Below are positions 36,055 to 45,482 of a stretch of DNA of 64,000 bases, in pieces; the stretch's first letter is position 1, and every line of letters begins with the position of its first letter. Both the position numbers and the translations under genes were made by a program. Under the pieces are notes generated by a model that saw only the letters and a list, made by a program, of their open reading frames with translations, ran no database searches and had not been told where the DNA came from. The DNA lies in the NCBI RefSeq assembly GCF_037975235.1, contig NZ_CP150241.1:3534001-3598000 (forward strand). Direction: 5' to 3'. The DNA is from Paenibacillus sp. FSL R5-0341 (lineage in GTDB: Bacteria > Bacillota > Bacilli > Paenibacillales > Paenibacillaceae).

Positions 36055-36765
36055 TTACGCTCTTCGTAATCCCCGAGACCGTGACGATCGCGAAGTGCCT
36101 TCTTTGCGGAAAAAGAGAGTCAGCGCTCTGTTTGCACACCACAGTGCAAATAGAGCAAATAGTGTGCCCCAGAACAGCGCGGGAAGGAATGTCTGCTGAG
36201 CGAGATTCGCTGCATCCCCTGCCCGTGAAGGCTGAGTCCAGGACATAAATCCAACGTATACAGCACTAACGACTGACTCTTCCAGCGTAAGAAACGCTAG
36301 TAGCAGATAATAGAACTTCACGATCTTGGCACCAAATATCATAATGACCACATTCAGGACGATGAACCCGGTCAGCCATAACATGCCGAACTCCCCTCTT
36401 ACATATAACAGGAGTGACACCAGAGCTACAGCCGTCATAATCCCAAGTCCCCACATATGCAAGCCTTTGCGGTATAAGTAGAACAATAACCAGGCGAACA
36501 GTGATGCACTGATATATCCAGCCAGAGAAACCAGGATCGATCTGCCTGGAGTCAGCATGGATGAATAGGTCACGCCGCTATGATCAGCGTACAATTCTAT
36601 CCGCAGCACTTTACCGGACAATACCAGTGTCATTAGTGCATGACCGAATTCGTGAATCATCGTGTCCAGGTTACGGAACAAGGACGAGAATGGAATAAAT
36701 CGTGTTAGAAAGACGGAGCCTAGCAGAAACAGTATCGTTTTGACCCACTTATTCAATCGTGCCAT
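36055..36765 (-). CDS. M50-like membrane metalloprotein
   Basis: A 236-residue protein with five to six membrane segments and an HEFGH zinc motif at 38-42 at the start of the second segment. This is the layout of the M50B-like family rather than the larger site-2 proteases. The second-half motif expected for an S2P (NxxPxxxLDG) is not found, so protease activity is uncertain. The tail is basic (RSSRSRGLRRA). The ATG at 36765 follows AGGAGGT. Substrate unknown. Confidence 0.8.
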   Translation of the reverse strand: MARLNKWVKTILFLLGSVFLTRFIPFSSLFRNLDTMIHEFGHALMTLVLSGKVLRIELYADHSGVTYSSMLTPGRSILVSLAGYISASLFAWLLFYLYRKGLHMWGLGIMTAVALVSLLLYVRGEFGMLWLTGFIVLNVVIMIFGAKIVKFYYLLLAFLTLEESVVSAVYVGFMSWTQPSRAGDAANLAQQTFLPALFWGTLFALFALWCANRALTLFFRKEGTSRSSRSRGLRRA

Positions 36766-36799
36766 ACCTCCTTTACTTTCAAGTAAACAAGCCTATCCT

Positions 36800-37282
36800 T
36801 TATACTACGCTTTTTTCACTCGATTCGTTTCGGCTTCCAAACTGTAGGGCGCAGTGCTCCATCCACCAGCAGAAGCTTCGATTGTGTCCAATGAAAAAAG
36901 AAGAGAGATCATAGCGGCCCTTTTCGGCCTCTAGCGTAACGAGCAGTCGATTCCGCATCCGACGGAGAGCATAGTGTACGAATTGATCTGCAACCTCACT
37001 TTGTATCAGGGTAACATAAGCATAAAGGGAATGATCGACAGGTTCATCGAGCGGACTCACCCCTGCACATGAAAATTCCGTCCTCACGCCCGCACTCTGA
37101 AGTATGGACAATGCCTTCGCAAGTTCAGCATCGACTTCAACACCATTCCAAATCACTGTTCTCTTCGCGGATACCGTATGTTTGTCACGTTCCGTCCATT
37201 GCATCAGCTCGAGCTTGCGCCGTCTCCACAGATGGGCAGGCTGTTCACTTAACAGCACTTCATGCTCCTCATTTAAATTCAT
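36800..37282 (-). CDS. Uncharacterised protein with RTEFSCAG motif
   Basis: A 160-residue soluble protein I cannot assign. The central part, VDAELAKALSILQSAGVRTEFSCAGVSP, recalls a small family in Bacilli in which a Cys follows R-T-E-F-S. Other features are a Trp/Arg-rich N terminus and a C-terminal FCWWMEHCALQFG. Two or three cysteines might bind metal. The ATG at 37282 follows GGAGGACG. It lies between the M50-like gene and the zinc-uptake operon, with terminators on the znu side, so it is probably separate. Confidence 0.65.
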   Translation of the reverse strand: MNLNEEHEVLLSEQPAHLWRRRKLELMQWTERDKHTVSAKRTVIWNGVEVDAELAKALSILQSAGVRTEFSCAGVSPLDEPVDHSLYAYVTLIQSEVADQFVHYALRRMRNRLLVTLEAEKGRYDLSSFFIGHNRSFCWWMEHCALQFGSRNESSEKSVV

Positions 37283-37330
37283 CTAATGCGTCCTCCTGTT
37301 TTCCTTGATCCGGTCACCTTATCAACAAAG

Positions 37331-37390
37331 AGAGAGCACATCCCTGTGCTCTCTGCTTGGCAAAAGGCAAAGGAATGGAACTCCATTCCT
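37331..37390 (-). terminator. Tandem hairpins ending the znu operon
   Basis: Two hairpins on the minus strand after the znuA stop: AGGAATGG/CCATTCCT (37371-37390) followed by CTTTGCCTTTTG, and AGAGAGCACA/TGTGCTCTCT (37331-37354) followed by CTTTGTTG. Either can end the transcript. Confidence 0.7.
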
Positions 37391-37445
37391 CAGCATGTTG
37401 TATTATTGTACCTTTTTCGGTGAAAGGCATCAAATCGATCTTTTA

Positions 37446-38558
37446 TTATTCGTTCAGCGCCAGTTTCAGAGCCTCCAAATTTTGTCTCATCACGCTAATG
37501 TAGTCCATACCCGCCGCGATCTCTTCTTCGGTGAGTCCCTCAATCGGATTTAATACAGCCGTTTTGGCTCCCACTTCACTTGCGATCGTCTCAGACACTT
37601 TGGATGAAACCAGTGTTTCGAAGAAAATGGTCTTCACCTGATGCTCTTTCGCAAAATCAATGACAGATGCCATCTGTGCTGCCGAAGGTTCTTGCTCAGG
37701 AGACAATCCTGCGATGGGCACCTGTTGCAATCCATATTCCTGTGCAAGGTAACCAAATGCAGCGTGTTGTGTGATGAAATCCTTGCGCTTGCTATCCGTC
37801 ACAGCCGCTTTGAAGTCCTGATCCAGTGACTCAAGTTGAGCAACGTAGGCATCTGCATTCTGCTTGAACTGTTCAGCATGTTCCGGGGCAGCCTGTGCCA
37901 ATCCCGCTTCAATATTGCGTACTTCCTTTACAGCCAATGCAGGTGACAGCCATACATGGGGATCAAGTCCACCGTGATCGTGATCATGTGCTTCTGCCTC
38001 GGCGTCATGATCGTGGTCGTGTTCTTCAGTAGTCGCTTCATCCGCATGTTCGTGATCATGTGCTTCTGTAGTCGCTTCATTCGCATGGTCATGATCGTGG
38101 TCATGTTCTGTTGCCTCTGAATCTTCATGATGGTGATCATGCTCTCCACCTTCAAGCAGGTTGATGCCCTTGCTTGCTTCCACCTGAATGAGCGAAGCGT
38201 TGCTTAGACTTCCGGTGACCTGATCAATCCATGATTCCATACCCGCACCGTTGTATACAAGTACGTCCGCTTTTTCAATGCTGGCAATATCTTGTGGTGT
38301 GGGCTCCCAATCATGAGGCTCCATTCCTGCTGGAACGAGTGTATGCACATCGGCCAGATCACCTGCCACATTTTTGGTGAACTCATACATCGGGTAGAAG
38401 CTGACCTGCACGTTTAATTTTGCGGTTTCCGTCTCGACTGGAACGGAATTGCCTGTCGAAGCTGTATTTGCATCAGAAGCGGATTTTTGTCCGCAGCCTG
38501 CGACGATAAGTGTGAGACTGAACAACAATCCGAGCGTAGCTTTTTTACTGAATTTCAT
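37446..38558 (-). CDS. znuA: Zinc ABC transporter substrate-binding lipoprotein
   Basis: A 370-residue lipoprotein: signal peptide with VAGC lipobox (Cys22), then a cluster A-I binding protein fold. Zinc ligands are likely H82 (EPHDWEP), H201 (LDPHVW) and further His and Asp in the C-terminal lobe (HAAFGYLAQEYG, FETLVSS). Residues 140-195 hold a His/Asp/Glu-rich loop with 17 histidines in imperfect tandem units (EHDHDHDH, EATTEAHDHEHADEATTEEHD), usual for zinc-specific members such as ZnuA and AdcA. ATG 38558 follows AGGAGGAA; a longer frame starts at 38645. It overlaps znuB by 14 bases. Confidence 0.93.
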   Translation of the reverse strand: MKFSKKATLGLLFSLTLIVAGCGQKSASDANTASTGNSVPVETETAKLNVQVSFYPMYEFTKNVAGDLADVHTLVPAGMEPHDWEPTPQDIASIEKADVLVYNGAGMESWIDQVTGSLSNASLIQVEASKGINLLEGGEHDHHHEDSEATEHDHDHDHANEATTEAHDHEHADEATTEEHDHDHDAEAEAHDHDHGGLDPHVWLSPALAVKEVRNIEAGLAQAAPEHAEQFKQNADAYVAQLESLDQDFKAAVTDSKRKDFITQHAAFGYLAQEYGLQQVPIAGLSPEQEPSAAQMASVIDFAKEHQVKTIFFETLVSSKVSETIASEVGAKTAVLNPIEGLTEEEIAAGMDYISVMRQNLEALKLALNE

Positions 38559-39438
38559 GTGATGTATTCCTCCTAGAATGGTTAACCAAGATGACGTGCT
38601 GTGATTTCGTTTCTTTGCGGTGACGCTTGCGGTTATATCGTGCAATCAGCTTTTGCGCTGATATTCCAGTCAATAGGATGACCAACAGGATAAGTGCAAT
38701 TGTTCCTCCCGGTGGTGTATTTAGATGATAAGATGTGGTGAGTCCGCTAAAAATACCGATTAAACCTGTAATTACCGCGACAATAATCGCTGCTGCAAAA
38801 CTGCGAGACACTCTTAGTGCCAAGGCAGCAGGCAATACAATGAGAGCAGAAACCAGCAACACACCGACGATCGGCATGGCTGAAGCTACCGTCATTCCTG
38901 TGAGAATGGCAAATGCAAACGATAAACCTCTTACCCGAACGCCTCCAATGGAAGCAGTCTCTTCATCGAACGTAAAGCTATACAACGGTCTTCGGAGCAG
39001 GATGAAAAAAAGTAAACCTATGACACATACTCCTGCCATCATCCACAACTGTATATCGCTAACCGCGACAATAGATCCGAATAAGTATGAGCTGAATGTC
39101 TTGGACAGATTGGTTTTGAGACTCATCAACACTACAGCAAGAGCCAGCCCCGAAGTCATGATGATTGCCACAGGTACCTCGCTATAGGTTCGGTAACTTC
39201 GCCGCAGTTGTTCAACCAGTAATGCACCGATGATTGCAATAGCGAATCCGCAGATCACCGGATTAAGATTCATGACCGAACCGAGTGCAACCCCTGCGAG
39301 TGAGACATGGGATAACGTGTCTGCCATAAGGACCTGCCGCCTGAGCATCAGATAGACCCCGAGAATTGGAGCGATGACTCCAATCAGTCCACCTGCCCAG
39401 AAGGCACGTTGCATGAATTCGTACTCAAACACTGCCAT
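38545..39438 (-). CDS. znuB: Zinc ABC transporter permease
   Basis: A 297-residue ABC-3 family permease with about eight or nine membrane segments. Family motifs are YLMLRRQVLMADTLSHVSLAGVALG and the later SAMPIVGVLLVSALIVLPAA, which contain the metal-path residues. The basic C-terminal tail (RYNRKRHRKETKSQH) faces the cytoplasm. It overlaps znuC by 55 bases and znuA by 14, so the three are coupled. Confidence 0.93.
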   Translation of the reverse strand: MAVFEYEFMQRAFWAGGLIGVIAPILGVYLMLRRQVLMADTLSHVSLAGVALGSVMNLNPVICGFAIAIIGALLVEQLRRSYRTYSEVPVAIIMTSGLALAVVLMSLKTNLSKTFSSYLFGSIVAVSDIQLWMMAGVCVIGLLFFILLRRPLYSFTFDEETASIGGVRVRGLSFAFAILTGMTVASAMPIVGVLLVSALIVLPAALALRVSRSFAAAIIVAVITGLIGIFSGLTTSYHLNTPPGGTIALILLVILLTGISAQKLIARYNRKRHRKETKSQHVILVNHSRRNTSHEIQ

Positions 39439-40091
39439 TCCTCACTTTCTTGCCGCTCCAAAGTAATCGTTCGATCCAATCGATTCCCCATTTCTTCCAG
39501 TCCATGAGTAACCATAATAATCGTTATCCCATGAGCATCAACATAGTGGCGCATCAGATTGTAAAATCCTTCACGGCTGTGGCGGTCCATTCCCGTTGTT
39601 GGCTCATCCAGTACCAGAATCTGCGGTTGCCCAGCCATAGCTCTTGCAATACAGATCCGCTGCTTCTGACCACCTGACAGCTCACCGACTCGTGTATTCC
39701 GATATTCCCACATGCCAACTTCCCGCAGACTGCGTTCAACGATGGCATCCTGCTCTGGTGTGAATCTGCGGAATAATCCCAGCCTGGTGTAACAGCCGGA
39801 CCGGACCAGTTCATTCACCGTACTGGGAAATCCACTATTGAACGATGCCACCTGCTGGGGCACATAACCGATATTGGACTTATTCCCACGTTTCAACTGC
39901 GGATTCATATGTATCGTGCCGCTCCAGGGCTTCAATAGCCCCAGCAGCAGCTTTAACAGGGTCGTTTTGGCAGAACCATTGGGACCTGTGATGCCTATGA
40001 ACTCTCCCACATGGATATCCAGCGACAGTTGATCAATGACCGGCTCTTTGCCATATCCAAATACAACATCACGCATGGAGGATAATATCAT
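39384..40091 (-). CDS. znuC: Zinc ABC transporter ATPase
   Basis: A 235-residue ABC ATPase: Walker A is GPNGSAKTT (Ala replaces the usual Gly before Lys), Q-loop YVPQQ, signature LSGGQKQR, Walker B ILVLDEPT and switch His in VTHGLEE. It powers import through ZnuB. The ATG at 40091 follows AGAGGGAGAGG. The Zur-like box at 40106-40120 lies only 15 bases upstream of the start. It may also be read from the rpmG promoter. Confidence 0.92.
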   Translation of the reverse strand: MILSSMRDVVFGYGKEPVIDQLSLDIHVGEFIGITGPNGSAKTTLLKLLLGLLKPWSGTIHMNPQLKRGNKSNIGYVPQQVASFNSGFPSTVNELVRSGCYTRLGLFRRFTPEQDAIVERSLREVGMWEYRNTRVGELSGGQKQRICIARAMAGQPQILVLDEPTTGMDRHSREGFYNLMRHYVDAHGITIIMVTHGLEEMGNRLDRTITLERQESEEWQCLSTNSCNVPSGQVD

Positions 40092-40105
40092 GCCTCTCCC
40101 TCTTT

Positions 40106-40120
40106 TCGTAAATATTACGA
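40106..40120. promoter_or_regulatory. Zur-like box 1 (znuC)
   Basis: TCGTAAATATTACGA, one change from the Bacillus Zur core TCGTAATNATTACGA and still fully palindromic in its outer bases. It is placed directly before znuC. Confidence 0.8.
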
Positions 40121-40140
40121 TTAAAAAATAACAAAAAAAT

Positions 40141-40290
40141 TTAGCGTGTTTCCCGATGGATCGTCATTTTCTTCAGACGCGGGGAGTACTTCTTCATCTC
40201 AAGTCTCTCTGGATGGTTACGTTTGTTCTTGGTTGTTGTATAGTTGCGGTCCCCGCACTCGGTGCAGGCTAAGGTTACAATGACTCTCAT
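40141..40290 (-). CDS. rpmG: Ribosomal protein L33, cysteine-poor form
   Basis: A 49-residue L33: [16 protein letters not shown], then [21 protein letters not shown] in two parts, ending HRETR. Only the first CxxC pair (Cys9, Cys12) remains; the second pair, usually near residue 36-39 of the zinc form, is replaced by S-P-R-L. This matches a zinc-independent copy used when zinc is short, which fits the Zur-like box at 40314 and the position between znuC and a COG0523 GTPase gene. The ATG follows GAGGAGG. Confidence 0.93.
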   Translation of the reverse strand: MRVIVTLACTECGDRNYTTTKNKRNHPERLEMKKYSPRLKKMTIHRETR

Positions 40291-40313
40291 GGTTGTTGCC
40301 TCCTCTAATTTAA

Positions 40314-40328
40314 TCGTAATTATTACTA
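40314..40328. promoter_or_regulatory. Zur-like box 2 (rpmG)
   Basis: TCGTAATTATTACTA, one change from the Zur core, 24 bases upstream of rpmG. Confidence 0.8.
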
Positions 40329-40360
40329 TTTAATGATATTAGCCTATGCTTTTTCGTTTG

Positions 40361-41560
40361 TCAACTCCACGCGGGAAAAGGATCTTTCAGTTCACGCCAG
40401 TTCATCCACATCTCTTCCTCCGTAAGAAGGGTCTCATCCAATGTACGTTCAATCTCCGCCCGGTCCATATCAATGCCGATAAATACTAATTTGGTTACGC
40501 GATCACCCCACTCATCATCCCAGTCCGGTATGCTTGGCAATGTATCGCCAAAATGAAGTTCCCTTTCCTCCTCACTCATCGCACCTACCCATATTCCTGC
40601 TGGCGCAAGCTGCTTCGATGTGCCTGCGTGACTGAAAGAGATCGCCATATGGTTTCTTGTCGCTAGCCACATCAGGCCTTTGGATCGCACGATGTTATCT
40701 GGCCATTTCGCAATCCAACGCAGCAACCGTTCTGGGTGGAATGGACGTTTACGATGATAGACAAATGAATGAATTCCATATTCTTCAGTCTCCGGGGTAT
40801 GTTCCTCTTTCATTAATTCGCGGATCCAACCCGCGGACTGGCTTGCTTTTTCAAAATCAAAACGTCCCGTATTCAATATCTCTCTCGGATCAATCTGCCC
40901 ATGTGTCGTGCGAATGAGCTTGGCTTCCGGTTGCATGGCGTGTAGTGCCTTTTCAAGCTTCGAAAGTTCTTCCTCCGATACCAAATCACATTTGTTCAGA
41001 ATCAGCACATCACAGAATTCCACTTGATCCGTCAGCAGATGAACGATTCCGCGAACATCGTCCTCCCCGGCTTCCTGTCCACGATCCTTCAGTGTTTCTT
41101 TAGAATAGAAATCACGCCAGAACTGGGCAGCATCGACAACCGTAACCATCGTGTCGAGACGAGTGAACTTCGTCAAATCAATGCCAAGTTCCTCATCGAT
41201 ATACGTAAACGTCTGCGCAACAGGTACCGGCTCACCAATACCCGTCGATTCAATCAGTATGTAGTCAAAAGAACCATCCAACGCCAGCCGCTCGACTTCT
41301 TTCAACAGATCCTCCCGCAATGTGCAGCAGATGCAACCATTGGACATCTCTACCAGCTTCTCATCAATACGTGATAATCCTCCACCATCTCGTATTAAAC
41401 CTGCATCAATATTAACCTCACTGAGATCATTGACGATGACAGCAACCCGCATCCCCTCGCGGTTATGAAGCACATGATTGAGCAGTGTCGTTTTGCCTGC
41501 ACCCAAATATCCACTAAGTACGGTTACTGGAACCCGCTGTTGAACCTGTTGATCTGACAT
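40361..41560 (-). CDS. COG0523 (CobW/ZigA/YciC) zinc GTPase
   Basis: A 399-residue G3E GTPase: Walker [10 protein letters not shown] at 17-25, metal-binding CICC at 76-79 (NGCICCTLR), [12 protein letters not shown] as the Walker B/switch region and NKCD for guanine. The C-terminal CobW domain has [15 protein letters not shown]. Zur-controlled members act as zinc metallochaperones in zinc starvation (YciC in B. subtilis, ZNG1 in eukaryotes). ATG 41560 is chosen because GGAGGAAG lies upstream; the GTG at 41575 precedes that site. It is divergent from the permease gene, with a Zur-like box between. Confidence 0.92.
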   Translation of the reverse strand: MSDQQVQQRVPVTVLSGYLGAGKTTLLNHVLHNREGMRVAVIVNDLSEVNIDAGLIRDGGGLSRIDEKLVEMSNGCICCTLREDLLKEVERLALDGSFDYILIESTGIGEPVPVAQTFTYIDEELGIDLTKFTRLDTMVTVVDAAQFWRDFYSKETLKDRGQEAGEDDVRGIVHLLTDQVEFCDVLILNKCDLVSEEELSKLEKALHAMQPEAKLIRTTHGQIDPREILNTGRFDFEKASQSAGWIRELMKEEHTPETEEYGIHSFVYHRKRPFHPERLLRWIAKWPDNIVRSKGLMWLATRNHMAISFSHAGTSKQLAPAGIWVGAMSEEERELHFGDTLPSIPDWDDEWGDRVTKLVFIGIDMDRAEIERTLDETLLTEEEMWMNWRELKDPFPAWS

Positions 41561-41597
41561 TTCTGCTTCCTCCACTCTGTTTAAGTTGTAAATTTAA

Positions 41598-41612
41598 TCG
41601 TAATAATTACTA
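41598..41612. promoter_or_regulatory. Zur-like box 3 (GTPase gene / divergent permease)
   Basis: TCGTAATAATTACTA, one change from the core, 38 bases before the GTPase start and upstream of the divergent permease. A poorer half-site, TAATCGTAA, lies nearer the permease (about 41687-41696). Confidence 0.8.
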
Positions 41613-41783
41613 TTAAGAATGATCAATCCGAACTATACCGCAGTTTTCTTTAGGTTGTCAACTCTAATAGGATGAAAATTCTTGATTAATCGTAAAAATG
41701 TTGATTAGAACATAGGAATGATGTATGTTGCCGCACGTACAAGCATATATTTTAGCAAAGTCCTAGTTGTGGAGGTCTGTTTC

Positions 41784-42824
41784 ATGAAAATGGCAGCCAA
41801 TCTGAAGCTCCTGTCCTTCCTGATCCCTTGTGCATTTCTTGTTCCCGTGTTGATCACAATGGCTCCAGACTTGAAGGAAGCATGGAACAGTGAAGCTTTG
41901 CAAAATATGAAAACCGTATTCATAGGTATTTTCCTTGAAGCCGCACCTTTTCTGCTCATGGGTGTGTTATTGTCCTCGCTCATGCAGTGGTTTGTATCCG
42001 AAGAAATGGTCCGTAAGCTCACGCCCAAGAATCCGATCGGCGGTGTGCTGGTCGCAGGACTACTCGGTATTATTTTCCCCATCTGTGAATGTGGCATGAT
42101 CCCGGTCGTGAGAAGGTTGATGCACAAAGGCATGCCAGCCTATATCGCAGTGACGTTCATTTTGAGTGGTCCCGTAGTCAATCCCATTGTATTTACCGCG
42201 ACCTTGCTTGCCTTTCCCTCCCATCCTGAGATTACCATTGCCCGTATGGGACTGGCCTTTGCTGTAGCTGCTTCCATAGGCATGCTCGTGTATGTGTTCG
42301 TTCGTCGAAATCCCCTTCGGATGCCAAAGGTCGCAGTGACAGAGGTCAAGACACATCCCGGGTTTAAAATGGCGAAACCTCATGCTCATGCACACGCAAA
42401 TGCACATGACCATAACCATGTAAAAAACTGGCGTAGCTTCTTCATTCACGCCGGAGATGAATTTGTCGATATGGGCAAATATCTGGTGATCGGTGCCTTG
42501 ATTACAGCCTGCATCCAAACATTCATTAGCCGCAGTGATCTGATCTCACTTGGCAATGGTCCTGTTGCCTCCTATGTATTCATGATGGGGTTTGCTTATG
42601 TATTGTCTCTCTGTTCCACTTCTGATGCTTTTGTGGCTTCTGCGTTCTCACATACGTTTGCACTTGGGCCGCTGGTATCCTTCCTTGTGCTTGGTCCAAT
42701 GCTGGATTTCAAAAGCACCCTGATGCTGCTCTCGACCTTCCGTACTCGGTTTGTTATAGGTCTAAGTCTAGCCATTATCACGCTCGTCTTTGCCGGCTCG
42801 TGGTTAATTAATCTGCTGGTATAA
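41784..42824 (+). CDS. YraQ/DUF318-type permease
   Basis: A 346-residue membrane protein with about eight segments in two halves. It has the family motif FPICECGMIPVVRR (near residue 99-112) and a matching C-terminal SLCSTSDAFVASAF. A cytoplasmic His-rich loop HAHAHANAHDHNH at 200-212 could bind zinc. Such proteins (B. subtilis YcgR) pair with a TIGR03943 protein, encoded next, and are predicted transporters. ATG 41784 follows GGAGG by eight bases; an ATG at 41718 lacks a site. Confidence 0.85.
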   Translation: MKMAANLKLLSFLIPCAFLVPVLITMAPDLKEAWNSEALQNMKTVFIGIFLEAAPFLLMGVLLSSLMQWFVSEEMVRKLTPKNPIGGVLVAGLLGIIFPICECGMIPVVRRLMHKGMPAYIAVTFILSGPVVNPIVFTATLLAFPSHPEITIARMGLAFAVAASIGMLVYVFVRRNPLRMPKVAVTEVKTHPGFKMAKPHAHAHANAHDHNHVKNWRSFFIHAGDEFVDMGKYLVIGALITACIQTFISRSDLISLGNGPVASYVFMMGFAYVLSLCSTSDAFVASAFSHTFALGPLVSFLVLGPMLDFKSTLMLLSTFRTRFVIGLSLAIITLVFAGSWLINLLV

Positions 42825-42906
42825 AGGTTAAGCAAATTACTTCATGACCTGAATGGTTAATCACATGAACTTTCATCCTGACGATTAATAGAGATGAGGT
42901 GATGAT

Positions 42907-43890
42907 ATGAACCACACTGTATATACGATGACAAAAGCCCCTGTTCCAAGATCACACATTATTCAATGGCATAACCTGATCCGTGCAGTATGGATCGGCG
43001 GTCTGGCGGTGTACATTATTCACTTGAATTCAAGTGATTCGCTTCATTATTATTTGGCGCCGACCATGCAAAAACTGCTGTTATGCTGCCCTGTTCCCTT
43101 ATTGTTTATTGCCGTTATTATGGCGTGGCATGGATTGTTCAGTAGAAACGAGGTTCATTGTGACTGTGAGCATCCATCACCCTCGGGATTCCTTCGTAGT
43201 TCAATGGTATATGGTCTGATTGCTATACCCTTGTTGCTGGGGTTTTTGTTACCTGATCGGGCTCTCGGCAGCTCCATGGCCAGTCAGAAAGGCATGTCTC
43301 TCACTTATGCTCCTCCCGAGATTCGTCGGAAAGAACCGTTACCTGATCCGGCAACGCAATTGAATGTACAAGATCTTACACAACAACCAACGGCTGTTCA
43401 GTCTGCATCGGCCACCAAAGTACAATTCATTCCCCCAGACGAGTATAGCCGCGAATTCGCTGAACTGGCGGAAAAATTGTATGCAGAACAGGTCATCCGA
43501 GTCTATCCTGAGATTTTCTCTGAAACCCTCGGTACGATCGACATGTTCCAGCGACAATTTGCAGGCAAAGATATCTCGTTAACCGGGTTTGTCTATCGTG
43601 ACAAAAGCATGGATCATAAATCACATTTTGCACTAGGACGATTTCTCGTCATGTGTTGCCCCGCGGATGCGGCTCCCTTTGGCGTGATGATTCACATCCC
43701 TGAAGCGGATAGCTTCCCTACAGATAGTTGGGTGCAAATCGATGGCAGCATCGGGTCAGCACAAGTGAATGGTAAGGATACTATTGAGATTCGCGCCACA
43801 AAGGTGACCCCTGTAGCCGAGCCATCCACGCCTTATATTTATACCAATGCGGACTCGGTGATGGCGTATGAGCAAATAAAGAGCGAGTAG
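42907..43890 (+). CDS. TIGR03943 family protein (YcgQ-like)
   Basis: A 327-residue protein with two or three N-terminal membrane segments. A central low-complexity stretch follows, then a soluble domain with LTGFVYRD, then FALGRFLVMCCPADAAPFGVMI and WVQIDGSIG, typical of TIGR03943. It lies 82 bases after the permease gene; the two are a usual pair (YcgR-YcgQ in B. subtilis). Role unknown; a metal-linked function is suggested by the Zur context. The ATG follows GATGAGGTGAT. Confidence 0.85.
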   Translation: MNHTVYTMTKAPVPRSHIIQWHNLIRAVWIGGLAVYIIHLNSSDSLHYYLAPTMQKLLLCCPVPLLFIAVIMAWHGLFSRNEVHCDCEHPSPSGFLRSSMVYGLIAIPLLLGFLLPDRALGSSMASQKGMSLTYAPPEIRRKEPLPDPATQLNVQDLTQQPTAVQSASATKVQFIPPDEYSREFAELAEKLYAEQVIRVYPEIFSETLGTIDMFQRQFAGKDISLTGFVYRDKSMDHKSHFALGRFLVMCCPADAAPFGVMIHIPEADSFPTDSWVQIDGSIGSAQVNGKDTIEIRATKVTPVAEPSTPYIYTNADSVMAYEQIKSE

Positions 43891-43927
43891 TTGCTAGTAG
43901 TAGTAACTTGCAGCTCAACAACGATAA

Positions 43928-43966
43928 AAAGCCCCAAAGCGATGGATCACATCGCTTTGGGGCTTT
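43928..43966. terminator. Strong bidirectional terminator
   Basis: Perfect 17-base arms beginning AAAGCCCCAAAGCGATG around a five-base loop. It lies between the TIGR03943 gene (plus) and pdp, the last gene of the deo operon (minus). Confidence 0.9.
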
Positions 43967-44012
43967 CATGTTCAGTCAGATATGAGATTTCATCTCGTCT
44001 GCTCTGATTGTA

Positions 44013-45314
44013 TTATTCCGTTACGATATCATGAACCAATACAGGAGCATCGGCATGATCCGCAATCGTAATGTTTTCTTTGATCTTCGCAATGACGTCA
44101 GCTACGTCTTCACGATTGGCATGAATCGTTACGAGGGACTCACCAGCTTTGACTGGGTCACCCACTTTTTTGTTCAGCATCAGACCAACAGCGAGATCAA
44201 TCTCAGACTCTTTTGTTGCACGGCCTGCGCCGAGCAGCATTGCTGCCGTTCCGATTTCGTCAGCGACGATTCCGGCAACATATCCGTCTTTGTCTGCTGG
44301 GACTTCAACCAGGTATTGTGCTTGTGGCAAACGATCTGGATGATCCACAACCGAAGCGTCTCCGCCTTGGTTTGCCAGGAAATCTTTGAATTTCTCCAGC
44401 GCTTTACCGTTCTGGATCACTTCTTTCAATTTCTCCTCAGCATGTTCCAAGGAATCTGCTTTGCCAGCAAGGAATACCATCTGACGTCCAAGTGCCAGAC
44501 ATAGTTCTTCCAGATCTTTCGGACCTTTACCTTGCAGGGTGAGGATGGCTTCTTTCACTTCAAGCGCGTTACCAATCGCCAGACCCAGTGGTTGGGACAT
44601 ATCGGAGATAACAGCCATCGTTTTACGTCCAACATTGTTACCGATGCTTACCATGGCATGGGCCAATTCTTTAGCATCTTCTGTCGTTTTCATGAATGCA
44701 CCAGCACCCGTTTTAACATCCAATACGATCGCATCTGCACCTGCTGCAATTTTCTTACTCATGATGGAGCTAGCAATCAGTGGAATGGAGTTAACGGTAG
44801 CTGTTACGTCACGCAGTGCATAGAGCTTTTTGTCTGCAGGCGTTAGATTACCACTTTGTCCAATAACCGCAACCTTGTGTTCGTTGACGAGACGAATGAA
44901 CTCTTCTTTTTCAAGCTCTACGTGGAAACCAGCAACCGATTCCAGCTTGTCTGTTGTACCACCCGTGTGACCAAGTCCACGTCCGGACATTTTGGCAACA
45001 GGAACGTCCAGCGCAGCTACGAGCGGAGCGAGTACCAGTGTCGTCGTATCGCCCACACCTCCTGTGGAGTGCTTGTCTACTTTGATACCTTCGATAGCAG
45101 ACAGGTCGATCGTTTCACCGGAATTCACCATCGACATCGTCAGATCCGCGCGTTCTTTGTCTGTCATATCTTTAAAGAATACCGCCATCGCCCAAGCGCT
45201 GACTTGATAGTCCGGGATCTCTCCTTGTGTGTATCCTTGAACAACAAAATCAATCTCAGCTGTTGTCAGTTCTTTTCCGTCGCGTTTCTTGGCAATAATG
45301 TCTACCATTCTCAT
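44013..45314 (-). CDS. pdp: Pyrimidine-nucleoside phosphorylase
   Basis: A 433-residue enzyme that splits thymidine, uridine and deoxyuridine with phosphate. The start is [17 protein letters not shown], and the phosphate loop [17 protein letters not shown] is the family signature. [12 protein letters not shown] and the C-terminal barrel-like domain with [16 protein letters not shown] complete it. Length fits the family. ATG 45314 follows AAGGAGAG; a longer frame to 45512 runs through the repeat region and is not supported. It is the last gene of the deo operon, 407 bases after deoD. Confidence 0.95.
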   Translation of the reverse strand: MRMVDIIAKKRDGKELTTAEIDFVVQGYTQGEIPDYQVSAWAMAVFFKDMTDKERADLTMSMVNSGETIDLSAIEGIKVDKHSTGGVGDTTTLVLAPLVAALDVPVAKMSGRGLGHTGGTTDKLESVAGFHVELEKEEFIRLVNEHKVAVIGQSGNLTPADKKLYALRDVTATVNSIPLIASSIMSKKIAAGADAIVLDVKTGAGAFMKTTEDAKELAHAMVSIGNNVGRKTMAVISDMSQPLGLAIGNALEVKEAILTLQGKGPKDLEELCLALGRQMVFLAGKADSLEHAEEKLKEVIQNGKALEKFKDFLANQGGDASVVDHPDRLPQAQYLVEVPADKDGYVAGIVADEIGTAAMLLGAGRATKESEIDLAVGLMLNKKVGDPVKAGESLVTIHANREDVADVIAKIKENITIADHADAPVLVHDIVTE

Positions 45315-45390
45315 GATGATCTCTCCTTGTGTGTGTATTGATTGTATAGAACACTTTGTAGTTACACCGTTACGGCCCCGGATCGTTCTT

Positions 45391-45482
45391 ACGATCGCTG
45401 TTGTCTCCAAGTTTTTTTGATCCATTTTACAATGGAGAAAACTCGGAGACAAAGGCGAGCGCTTCGCTTCTTCAGAATCGAT
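45391..45482. repeat. Structured repeat element, copy 2
   Basis: Arms TTGTCTCCAAGTTTT (45401-45415) and AAAACTCGGAGACAA (45438-45452) pair with one mismatch around an inner TCCATT/AATGGA stem, followed by AAGGCGAGCGCTTCGCTTCTTCAG (split at 45451-45474). Layout equals copy 1 at 34513, but arm bases differ in a paired way. Confidence 0.6.

Noticed and set aside
41684..41710. Fourth Zur box before the permease
   Set aside because: Only the left half TAATCGTAA fits; the right half does not mirror it.
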